A stretch of DNA of 64,000 bases, from contig JAFJTR010000004.1 of NCBI GenBank assembly GCA_022559985.1, positions 372,001 through 436,000 on the forward strand, written 5' to 3'. The first letter of the stretch is position 1; every line of letters starts with the position of its first letter. Below are positions 1 through 9,073 of this stretch, one piece after another. Made by a program: the position numbers and the translations under genes. Origin of the DNA: Parastagonospora avenae f. sp. tritici 18332-5 (Eukaryota > Ascomycota > Dothideomycetes > Pleosporales > Phaeosphaeriaceae). The notes beneath the pieces were generated by a model. That model was not told the origin of the DNA. It worked only from the letters and a program-made list of their open reading frames with translations, and ran no database searches.

Positions 1-452
1 TCCACATGCTGCCGTTGTCGCGCGGCAGCGTGAGTTTGAAATCCGCCTCGCCGAGCGATGATCCGGTGTGTGATCCGAAGTTCTTGTCTACGCATACGGA
101 CCGCTTCATCATGCGCCGCACGGTCCGCGAGAATCTCAAGATCGCGAGCACGCCGCCGTTCGCGGATGTGATTGATACGGAGGTCGCGCCGCTGGGCTTT
201 CCGGTGCTGACGCAGGAGAGCAGTGATGAAGATGTTGATAAGCGGATAAGGGCGATGACGGCGACGGTGTCGCATCCGATGGGGACGTGTGCGCTTGGGA
301 CGGTTCTGGATGGGGAGTTCAGGGTCAAGGGAGTACAGGGTTTGAGAGTTTGTGATGCGAGCATGTTCCCTGAACCGGTGGCTGCGATGCCGAGTTGTCT
401 GATCTATGCGTTGGCTGAGGTGTGTGCTGAGATGGTGGCTGGGAAGGCGTGA
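1..452 (+). CDS. GMC oxidoreductase, C-terminal fragment (5' end outside window)
   Basis: This is the C-terminal end of a glucose-methanol-choline (FAD-dependent) oxidoreductase; the gene enters from beyond base 1. The last 150 residues contain the family's C-terminal signature: a HPMGTC segment carrying the active-site His, then a stretch matching the usual 'L-R-V-x-D-A-S-x-x-P' motif (LRVCDASMFPEP), and a final helix IYALAEV. Such enzymes oxidise alcohols or sugars with FAD and are often secreted in fungi; substrate cannot be told from this part. In the usual second catalytic position (His or Asn just before the last helix) the sequence reads AMPSCLIYA, so that residue is not obvious. No intron is visible in the part present. 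Reading frame is certain; subfamily is not. Confidence 0.88.
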   Translation, partial: HMLPLSRGSVSLKSASPSDDPVCDPKFLSTHTDRFIMRRTVRENLKIASTPPFADVIDTEVAPLGFPVLTQESSDEDVDKRIRAMTATVSHPMGTCALGTVLDGEFRVKGVQGLRVCDASMFPEPVAAMPSCLIYALAEVCAEMVAGKA

Positions 453-2045
453 TGTACTTGTCGTCGCTGAGCAGATATCTATTTGCTTGTCACCATGTGT
501 GAGGCAGTATGATAGCTTCGCGTTAGTGCTACCAAGAGGGGGAATGACATGAGAATACAAAAACAACAGATGAGAAGAGAGAAAATAGCAATGAGCATTC
601 TTCCTCGAGCCAGACCCACGGGATCAAGTGTTCAATGAAAAAGGTAGAGATCTTATACAAATACAGCCGATGACAAGCACCACGCGGTACCTCGAAGTCC
701 GAACATGGGTGCCTGGTAGAGCTGATGGAACAATCCGCGACACTCGAGCTGCACAAGGAATTCTTGACACAGACTAGTTGCCGGAAGACGTGAGGACCAC
801 CATCAACACTCGGACAACAGTCGTAAGATGCTCATACGGACGTTGAGTTACACGGAACTTAATGTCAGAGCGGGGCCTCTCACAGACAGTCTGGTCTCAA
901 GACGCTACTAACGCAGCATCGAGATACGGACAAGACGTCGGAAGCCTGCTGGCACTGACAGATGCGTCGTGGGATTCCAAGACACTGCAAGTGTCGCATG
1001 GGTCCCTAAACTGACGGCATGTCGCAGCAGGAAGAAGAGGTTTTCCTGTGAGGTAGAGTGAGACTAAGAGTCGTCACAGCTGGCACGCCGCGAAGTTGCG
1101 CGGGCGAGCAGGAAGGCAAACGATACCTTGAGAGGAACACTCGCACCCGAAGCATAAACTCTTCGGGGCTGAAACTTGTATCGCCTGAGACAAAGCATGA
1201 ACTATTTGAGGCAAGCGAAGTAACGCGCAACGATCAAAAGTTGAGGTTGCGGGTTGTGTGGTAGATGAAAGAGAGCGGAGATGGATAAAGGGTCTGTGCG
1301 CTCGGCTAAACTTGCTAGGGAAAGGAGACCTTCCACTCTACGACAACACTCTCGTACCCAGATGCCGCATGGCTAGCTTTTGAGAATGCGCAGCATCTTT
1401 CAGCGATGTGAATGACAGATTTAGTTCATCAGGTGTCTCAGATGGCAGTATCTGAGCATTTGCAGCGAGGCAATGAAACTTAGCTCAGCGAAGAAGAAAA
1501 TAGGGTAGCGCTCTTTACGACGCGGCGAGGTCCTGGAGCAGACATTGAGGCTTGGAGAAGCAAAGGGTGAGCACAAGAATAATTGGCGTTCGATACACCA
1601 ATACATTACGAGCCGAACGACGTGTGTAGCACTCTTGCAGGGCTACCGAGCTCACGGTAGATAGTACCATCTGCTGCCACATGCAAATGGGCATTACGCT
1701 GTTCAACAGCTCGCGAGCCGACAGATGGCATTTCACTTCTTACAGCTGGGTCCAAGCGACTTAGCACCAGTAATTTCGCCGCAGTGGTGTGACACGGTCT
1801 ATCCATCCCGTCTTGGTGGCACGTTTCTCTACGCCTACGTACCTGGCACAGCAAGAAGCTAACGCTCCTGACAGAGGTACATTAGTAGGGAAAAAACCCC
1901 AAGACCATGCTAAATCTCTAGTGTTGACCGTTTTCAACGACTCGTCAGAACCAAACTTTCACGCGGACGCTTGTGCAACGGTCTCGCGCGCCGTTGACCA
2001 CTGACTCGCGCTTTGCGATATCCATCACTTTGGTACACTAGCACC
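453..2045. other. Intergenic stretch, no gene recognised
   Basis: About 1.6 kb with only short overlapping ORFs on both strands, none with recognisable domains, codon bias or splice signals. It holds the terminator of the GMC gene and the promoter of the gene at 2046. Confidence 0.5.
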
Positions 2046-3011
2046 ATGCAATTCATAGCTGTGGTAGCGTTGCTAGCCTTTGTAGACTTTGCTTCCGCAA
2101 ACTATAAACCTGTCTTTGGTCCAGAAGGAAATCCGTTCTCACAACCAGACTCGAAAGTGGGTTTCTCTGCGCCTACAATCTACGGAGCTAACATCAATTT
2201 CCAGTCAACAGTTCATGCCTGCTACGAGTACCACATTGCATGGACACCTACCACGCCCAATAACATATCCCTTTACCTCTTGATCAACAGTGATACACTC
2301 CCAATAACGACGATCGTTGCCGGCGTCAAGAATGACGGTCATCATCTTTGGGAGCCGAGTAGGCTGCTCATGGAACAAAATTGGTATTCTATCCAATTGG
2401 TAGACGACGTTACTGGACAATGGCAAGTCTTGGAGCAGTTCCATATCTGGTGGGGGTCTAATTGCGAAGATCACGATCCCATCAGCATGACGCCTCCGCT
2501 GACTGGTGACGATGTTCTGTCTACTTCGAATCTCTTTTCTCGAACACCAATCAGCTCTCCAATGTCCAGTGATTTATCCTCAGCTTCCACAGAGTCACAT
2601 AGGTCGCAAACTACTTTGTCCGCAACAACAATAGCGCCCGGATCATTGACTACCCCAGCGTCACCAGCTGCCACATCCCAAGGTTCTCAATAGACGACTG
2701 GTACAGTAGCGTCAAGGTCCACCTCGGACTCAAAGGCTTTTTAAAAGACGCTACTATCTTCCACTCTGGGAGCAGGCGAGATAGCTGCCATCGTCCTCGG
2801 AGTTATCTTCGGCATAGTCGTCATTACTGCTCTGGTGTTCATTGCGTACTACATCCGCAATAAATGGCAACTCGTATCAGCGACTTCAATTGATCTGAGC
2901 GACAACAATGGGGTAACGAAGCACGGGATCAGTGAAATTGACGCAGACACGGTCAAATACGACCTCGAAACCGGGATACCAACACAGAAAACATGCGTAG
3001 AGATGTTGTAG
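2046..3011 (+). CDS. Secreted Ser/Thr-rich single-pass membrane protein, with two in-frame stops or one unusual intron
   Basis: The ATG at 2046 starts a clean signal peptide (cleavage likely after FASA), followed by about 115 residues of a beta-rich extracellular region ending near FHIWW, then a Ser/Thr-rich stalk. The layout resembles fungal cell-surface proteins such as Kre9/Knh1- or Mid2-like sensors, by look only. The frame then hits TAG (2691) and TAA (2742), but the same frame goes on, from about 2766, into a hydrophobic transmembrane helix (AAIVLGVIFGIVVITALVF), a basic stop-transfer YYIRNK and a short tail ending at 3011. Either the gene is broken by two stops, or an intron at 2683-2775 (93 nt, donor GTTCTC, TACTATC as branch, acceptor GCAG) removes both and gives 290 residues. 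The donor is weak, so both readings stay open. Confidence 0.55.
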
Positions 3012-3497
3012 ATTATGACGCCATGTAAGCTTCGAGCAGCCCGCATGACACGAGAACGCAAACCACATCTAAACAACAATTAACGACCGTGAAATATGAT
3101 CATAACTTTAACGTCATCCGTTCCAACGGTTTTTAGACTCTTATGTAGATGCGGCCACTTGTGAGAACGGTTCCGGACGCCGCCGTCAACTGACTCGCAC
3201 GTCGCAACGTCCACAAATTTGGAATGTTTGTAACGTATATATCATTACTGCGATGTCGGATTCCGGCTTGGTAGCGCAAGGCTATTTTTTACACGTCCCA
3301 GCACTCACTCTTGAGGGTCGCAATTCTCCTATAAATGTGTCATTGCTTACTTTTGTACCCTTTCTATTTCATCTGCAAGTGGCTAAACATGGACTTGCAA
3401 ACAGAACCAACGGAGTACAAGGCCCCGTTTCGCTCTCCATGGCCATCCAGACCCTACCTCCGCATCTAATCCCCCTGCCTCAACCAAAATATCAACC
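3012..3497. other. Intergenic, nothing recognised
   Basis: AT-richer than its surroundings, with no supported coding or RNA feature. Confidence 0.4.
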
Positions 3498-3851
3498 ATG
3501 ACGCCCCACGACAAACTCATCAATGCTCTGCGTGCCGAGAGCGCAGCACTCAAGAACACACTCCGAGCGAAGAACGAGGAGATTTCTTGCCAGAAGGGCG
3601 AGCTGCGCGCGCTGAAGGAGGACCTCGCCGACGGCAACGAGCAGATCTTCGCCCTCGAGGCAGAGCTCCAGGCACACATCTCCAAGCCCTCTCAACAGAA
3701 CATCTACAACTTCTACGGCCCAACAAAAATGCCTCTCCCGCCGGCCGTCAACACATCTGAGCCCTCTCAGCAGAAAATCTACAACTTCTACGGACCAACG
3801 ACGATGCCTTACCCACCGACCGTCGACATCTCATCGCCTCCCTGCCCTTAG
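3498..3851 (+). CDS. Small coiled-coil protein with two YNFYGPT repeats
   Basis: A 117-residue ORF with ATG at 3498. Residues 1-60 are a strongly heptad-like, charged helix (coiled coil) with no Gly and no Pro. This is followed by two tandem 25-residue repeats, encoded by two 75-bp units (3687-3761 and 3762-3836), each of the form PSQQ-x-IYNFYGPT-x-MP-x-PP-x-V. The protein has no signal peptide or membrane segment. I do not recognise the family. The architecture (coiled coil plus a short duplicated Asn/Tyr/Gly motif) is reminiscent of small proteins carrying amyloid-type signalling motifs, which are also often duplicated, but this is appearance only. Coding status rests on composition and on the in-frame repeat; no intron is seen. 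Confidence 0.55.
   Translation: MTPHDKLINALRAESAALKNTLRAKNEEISCQKGELRALKEDLADGNEQIFALEAELQAHISKPSQQNIYNFYGPTKMPLPPAVNTSEPSQQKIYNFYGPTTMPYPPTVDISSPPCP
3687..3836 (+). repeat. Two tandem 75-bp coding repeats
   Basis: Units 3687-3761 and 3762-3836 encode near-identical 25-residue blocks with the core IYNFYGPT. Differences are mostly at third positions or conservative, suggesting that the amino-acid sequence has been kept. Confidence 0.85.
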
Positions 3852-4167
3852 TACCGCAACATGTGTGCGTGCAGGCTTCCAATTGCATGTTCGTGCACCC
3901 GGACTAGATCGCGGTGCTTGGCAGAGACATATGTGACACCCTCTCGAGGTTTTAGAAGTGTGCCAGGATACGCTCAATGGAATCATGCTTGAACAATGCG
4001 GAAGCATGAAGCTCATGTAGCCGTCTAAGACTACTCATAGCCAGATGAATGGAAACCAAATCTCAATTGTGATCTCCCAATCCTACCCCTTCAATGTGCG
4101 CTGACTGTGATTCGTTACCATCTTTCTGGTCTGACATGTCCCACCCAAATGGACGCCGTCTATAATC

Positions 4168-4266
4168 GTACCATGCAAAAATATTTTCCGGAATAGGATA
4201 AGGCTCAACGGCGTTTTGGACGACACTGTAATCTGCCTCAGCGCCTACATAGACTTACGGGTTAGA
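4168..4266 (+). repeat. Diverged non-coding repeat, copy 1
   Basis: Starts at CCATGCAAAA and shares with copy 2, in the same order, a TCCGGAAT block, an AAGGC...TCAACGGC block, GACGACA, TGCCTCA and a final TTACG/TTGCG segment. Roughly 70% similar by eye, direct orientation, about 410 bp from the other copy. Confidence 0.55.
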
Positions 4267-4577
4267 TACACCATACTAAATTCGTTCGCGGTGCTGTTAC
4301 AAGATAGCTTTGAGCAGAACAGTACAGTGCGGTGACGTTCCATGCCTTACAAGTATACGTTTTTAGCATCCTGAATCCGCGAAACACTCTGGGTAGATAG
4401 ATCACTTAAAGAGATAGGTTGGACTGCGATAAAAGGTAACGCTCAACGCAGACCCATTCCTCTCATCACTTCATTCATACCCACACGCCTCTAATCTCCC
4501 AAATCCCCATTCCCATTCCCATTGGTTACCAAACTCTCCTCGACAGGACCCGCTCAACCGGGCCCCGGTCGGAAATT

Positions 4578-4672
4578 CTACCATACAAAAGTTGTCCGGA
4601 ATGGGAAAGGCTTCAACGGCTTCTGAGACGACATGTCAACTTGCCTCACATGTAGATGCCGATTTGCGTAAG
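4578..4672 (+). repeat. Diverged non-coding repeat, copy 2
   Basis: Second copy of the 4168-4266 segment, starting at CCATACAAAA. Neither copy has a convincing ORF. Small gaps and many transitions separate the two. Confidence 0.55.
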
Positions 4673-5378
4673 ATGAGCTAAGATGCAAGACAGGCTAGAC
4701 TCCCAACACGAGTGAACTCCCACCTTGGCGTCAAGGGGGATGGATAAACAGACCCTCGTCGCGTGCTCCACCGCGCTTGCGATGTCGACATGGCACCTGC
4801 AGTCTGGACTACTGCACGACTTATTTGCTCCTGCATAGTTTCACCTCGAAGGCTGTGCTTCATCATTTCGATTTCCAATTTCCAAAGTTCGCGTCGCGTG
4901 TCTCAGTGTATGCAAGTCTTCATCATTCATTCTGGCGGTGAGTTTCAAACTTTTATCATCCCCACAGCATGGGTGGGCAACTCCACAACCCTACCCCATA
5001 CAAGGCCAAATTAAACTACACGCTGTACATTGAAGCGACATCATATTGATATTGATTATACTCTTCTTCTTCCATCTTCTCTTCAAACTAAGCTAAATGC
5101 TAATTACTCTCAGGGGTATGAGCGGGATGTTAACGACAAAGGGGAAATGGGTAGTGTTGTGATGAAGAAAGGAATTGACCAAGGAAATAAGTGGAGATTG
5201 GGAGGGATGGAGTGGTGATAAATATACAGGTTTGTCGTGGAAGCGTAGGCGTCGTTCAGATGAGGCAATTGCCAGATCATTCAAAAAAGGGTCATCCTCT
5301 CCCAACCGCAGTTCGTCGTTCGTTGCAAGCACCGTTTTTTGAAATCGAAAAATTTGAAGTGGACTCAGTCATCGTTGA

Positions 5379-6971
5379 TCATGAGTCCTTGCCATCTTGG
5401 TTTACCATCCAGGTACGAAAAGCCTTGGCTTTGCTGGTCGCGCCTACGCCGGCTTTGGAATCCATGTGGCTGGCGGCCGAGTATGCCTCGACAACGCTCA
5501 TGGCGCCGGCTTCTTCCTGGTCGTCGAAGGGTATTAATTCCAGGAATTGCCAAAGCGTGACGGAGCCGAGCTTGACGTGGGCTTGGACAACGTAGTCGGT
5601 GTTGACTACGTCCGGGATGGTGCGAGAAACGAGATCCCAGCCACTGGCGGTGGATGAGGCTTGTCGGGCAAGGAGACGTTCGCTGGATGCTAGGATAAGG
5701 AATGCCTTTCCAACAGCGGCTTTGGTGGTGGTGTGCTCGTGCGAGACTTCAAGAACTTCAAGGAAATCATCTAGGGAAGCGGTTCCAATGAATGTGTGGC
5801 GGTGCTTGTATTCCAAGTCCCGCTCCTTCTGGCGCAGTGTTGCTGCCGGGCCGGACTTTTCTGGAGCACGCTGACGGGGAGTTCGTGGGGTCTTTGGTGT
5901 TTGTGGGGGTGTATCAATTAAAGATCCGAATTTGGATCGCTGAAGTCCTTCATTTGCGACGGCGGGCTTCAGTGGAATGCCGACGGATATTCTCCGTTCG
6001 TGTTTGGGGGTGCGTTCTGGCTTGGCGGGGTTGGCTTGGAGTTGCAACAGTCCTTCGTTGGTCTTTGTCCTTGCGCCGAGGGGCAGTGACGCTCTCTTGG
6101 CCTTGTACAGGTTGGGCTCTGTTGACGGTGCCCGCGAGTGTCGTACGCGCCGTTGCACAGGCGCAGGCATGACCTCGTTCCTGGCGGAGGGGTCATTTTC
6201 GAAAGAAAAGTAGTCTGGAGAGCCTGGAGTGGACTGTGGCCGGTCCAGTGAAAGGTGCTCAGGCTCCTCAAAAAGAGTGCGGTCCGAACTCGGAGAAAAG
6301 GTGTCGCCGTCTGAAGGCTTTGCGCGCGAATGGACAAACTTCAGACCGGCTCCATCAGGTGGCGGGACCCATTGCACGCTCGACTGGGACAGTGAGCGAC
6401 GTCGTAGGCGTGCGTCGAGGCTGTTCTGCTCGGCCTCGCTGGTGGGTGAAAATTGTGACTGAGGCGAACCTGGCGGCTGGCGGGTGTCGTGGCCCCCCGC
6501 GTTCTTGAGTGCGGCGAGGATTCCGCTATCCCCGCGATCGAGGTAGAGTAGTCCCATTCTCCACATACTCGGTCGTCGTTGATGCGTGTTCCTGCCGCGA
6601 GGAGAGAGTGTGGTGCCGTCACCGTCAGCGTCGGATGGGTTGTTGTTGTTGATGTCGTAGCTGGCGGATGCAGAAACAGAGTCGTGGTGTGCCGCACTTG
6701 CAGATTTAGCACCTGTCGACGGGTAGTGTTGTGGGCCCGTGCGAATTAAAGCTGCCGCCTCACCGCCTCTTTCGGCTTTCGTAGAAATTCTTGTTGATGG
6801 AGTCATGTCCGTGCCGCCGTGGGTGACACTGCCCTCTGGCCCAATCAACAGGCCTGCATGCGCCTGAAACGAGGGATGCAGGTGATCGTCGTGGTGTCGT
6901 AGGCTGTGACGCCGCTGTAGCGTGCTGTCGCAACCCGTCTGATCCCGGCGGCGGAGGAGCTCGTTAGCCAT
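5379..6971 (-). CDS. Uncharacterised Ser/Arg-rich protein, 530 aa
   Basis: A single open exon on the minus strand. I place the start at the ATG at 6971 because it sits in a good Kozak context (CACCATGG) and opens with MANELLRRR; the frame stays open upstream to 7232, but that part looks like a shadow. The first ~370 residues are low-complexity, basic and Ser/Pro-rich with repeated R-R-x-S-type phosphosites and TP-rich runs (TPPQTPKTPRTP). The last ~140 residues look folded: a conserved-looking block (FIGTASLDDFLEVLEVS onward) with helices and a well-defined C-terminus. No known domain is recognised; it has the look of a regulated, intrinsically disordered ascomycete protein. Its downstream neighbour on the plus strand is non-coding. 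Confidence 0.65.
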   Translation of the reverse strand: MANELLRRRDQTGCDSTLQRRHSLRHHDDHLHPSFQAHAGLLIGPEGSVTHGGTDMTPSTRISTKAERGGEAAALIRTGPQHYPSTGAKSASAAHHDSVSASASYDINNNNPSDADGDGTTLSPRGRNTHQRRPSMWRMGLLYLDRGDSGILAALKNAGGHDTRQPPGSPQSQFSPTSEAEQNSLDARLRRRSLSQSSVQWVPPPDGAGLKFVHSRAKPSDGDTFSPSSDRTLFEEPEHLSLDRPQSTPGSPDYFSFENDPSARNEVMPAPVQRRVRHSRAPSTEPNLYKAKRASLPLGARTKTNEGLLQLQANPAKPERTPKHERRISVGIPLKPAVANEGLQRSKFGSLIDTPPQTPKTPRTPRQRAPEKSGPAATLRQKERDLEYKHRHTFIGTASLDDFLEVLEVSHEHTTTKAAVGKAFLILASSERLLARQASSTASGWDLVSRTIPDVVNTDYVVQAHVKLGSVTLWQFLELIPFDDQEEAGAMSVVEAYSAASHMDSKAGVGATSKAKAFRTWMVNQDGKDS

Positions 6972-7548
6972 GGTGCATCGGACGAGCGTCGACCTCTTCA
7001 TGGATAGGGCCCGCTCGAGGGCAGCCTGACTGACGTGGATGACCAGGGCGGTCAATTCTTTTTTGTTTGTTGTGTCCACAAGCGTCACGCGGACCTCCAA
7101 TACACACAAGCAGACGCGCACGCACTCAACCTTCACGAGACTCAGTGACCGGAGGCGGCTAAGCAGGTACCGGAAGAAGTAGTGCAGCTGCACGATGATG
7201 CCCATCGCCGGGAGAACGATAGCATTGCGCAATAGGGCTGCGCGTTAGTCGGCCTTGTCAGCGAGTTCGCGTCGATGTAAGTGGATGCGGGAGGCTTGTA
7301 ATAGCAGCACACCTACCGGGCAGCAGTCTTAAGGTTGGTGGTGTGATGGGCTCCTGTCTTCGTTCCCCTGGGAGACTCGGAATGTCGAAGGCGACGAACG
7401 GACCACCGCAACACCACCAATCTCACGCAGTGCAACATCACAACCCGGAATGCATTCTAGAACGTCCTCAATATCAATACCAAGGTCCGTGGCGAATTGC
7501 CTGCTGTGGCGAGTGACTTCGAATTCTTATCCACCGCTACTTGCTGTC
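6972..7548. other. Upstream region of the 5379-6971 gene
   Basis: Lies between two minus-strand genes. The first 260 bases are open in the frame of the downstream gene but without coding character; no separate gene seen. Confidence 0.4.
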
Positions 7549-8541
7549 TCATGACCCCCCGCCCCGTCCTCTTCCTCTTGCCATGCGCACGCTGTGCGGG
7601 ACGAACTGCAGCGCCGACATGCTCGACGCGAGGCTGTCCACCGGGTCTGTAGATATAGACGTCTTCGATGCATCATGTGCCGTAGAAGAACTTCCTCGTC
7701 CCCGCCCTCGAGGGTGAATGAAACCGCCACGCCCGCGCAATTTGACAGGAATGCGCCTAGCATCGCTGCCATCGTTCGTCACATGACCTTCATCTTCGTC
7801 GTCCTCGTCGTGAACAAGCTCCATGCCGCCTCCTGTCGCACTCGCAAGTGACTCACCCCGGCGTCTAGTCGTATCTTCGCCCGTCGAACTGAAAGCGCTA
7901 CTGCGTCGTCGATGGGGTGGCCGAAGCATGCTGCTGCGGCGATCAATGCCATCGTTGACGATGAAGAAGTCGTAATTGCGGGGAAACTGGTGTTTGTCTA
8001 TGCAATGTAGCCGGCGCTTCTGGGGCGTGCTGCAAAAGCGATCGCAGTCCGGGACCAGACAGGCATACTGTGCAGTGTTAGCAGAGGATCCGAGGGAGAG
8101 CCGTCGACATACCCGTACTTGTCTCCAAGACCGCCGCAGTATCGTCACTCAGCTCACCGGGAAATCGACACGAACAAGATACGAAAATTGGCTCATGAAA
8201 GTACCTACCGTTTTCTCGCCCTTGTCACGTTTGGACGCATTGATCGGGTCATGATTTTCTGCAATGTGCAGATGCAGAAAGTGCTCATCCGGAAAGTTCT
8301 TCTGGCATTCAGAACATCGGTTCATATGCGTCTTCTGGTAATGGACATCGTATGCATCGAACGAGTCAAACGAGAGAGGTTCGTGCGGGGGAAGTGAACA
8401 CCGCATTACTGCTGGGTGGTCGGACACGGCTGACTCTGAATCTAGATGGACTATCTTAATGTCGGCGGACTGCTCGCGAGAATACGGTTTGCTTGATTCT
8501 GAGGACGACACGGAGTCCTGGCGTGAGCGCTTTGTTCCCAT
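7549..8541 (-). CDS. ZNF511-like C2H2 zinc finger protein with RGG tail
   Basis: Two exons: 8541-8209 and 8067-7549, joined across a 141-nt intron (donor GTAGGT, acceptor CACAG), giving 283 residues. The splice restores a classic finger linker, reading GEKT-YACLVPDC. Zinc-finger pairs are visible as CSECQKNFPDEHFLHLH, an upstream C...H pair, and CLVPDCDRFCSTPQKRRLH followed by DKHQFPRNYDF, the hallmark of the ZNF511 family. The C-terminal third is acidic, then Arg/Gly-rich with RGRGG and RGRGRG motifs, which are typical of RNA binding and Arg methylation. Likely nuclear; exact function unknown. It is transcribed divergently from the EST1/SMG7-like gene at 9074. Confidence 0.82.
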
Positions 8542-9073
8542 TACGTGAATTGTTTGGTGTGAGAGACTGTATAGTGGATGCAGGCTGACTGTGCTGAATA
8601 CGAAAGTGTGCTGTACCTTCTGTGACGGCCAATTGCTTTTTGGTGTAACTACGTAACGTCAAAGCTGCGTAGAGTGAGTGAGTGAGTGTGCGTGCAGAGT
8701 CCAAGTTGGATAGGATGGTTCGTTGGGTGGAGAGCGGGCCGAAACGTGAGCCAGCCTTGGCACCTATGAGTGATGCCGCTCGGACATTTGCGCATACGGC
8801 GAAAGTCACGACCGAGTTACTTCACCATCTCACCACCACACCCGCCCTTCTCTCACTCCGACGCCGCACACGCGTCCAGAGTGCCGTTTGCTGCGACTGA
8901 GACGCCTTCGCTTTTACCGGCTGCCGCTTGTCCTCACCCCGGGGCATCCCACACCTTCATAAATGGAGCACGATAGCCACAACGCTCGCCGTTCTCTGCT
9001 CCGTGCCCTAGTCTGACCTGCCCGCCGACCGTGGGGTCACATATGAACGACGCCGGCACATGCGCACAGAAGC
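8542..9073. promoter_or_regulatory. Divergent promoter region
   Basis: 532 bp shared by the zinc finger gene (minus) and the EST1/SMG7-like gene (plus). Contains a short GAGT microsatellite near 8668-8690. No defined factor site is claimed. Confidence 0.5.

Larger units (their letters stand above)
3852..5378. other. Gene-poor stretch with a diverged duplication and a short CCATTC run
   Basis: No gene recognised. It contains the diverged repeat pair listed separately (4168-4266 and 4578-4672) and a short CCATTC microsatellite near 4503-4527. Confidence 0.5.

Noticed and set aside
6972..7232. N-terminal extension of the 5379-6971 protein
   Set aside because: Open by chance; composition changes sharply and the ATG at 6971 has the better context.
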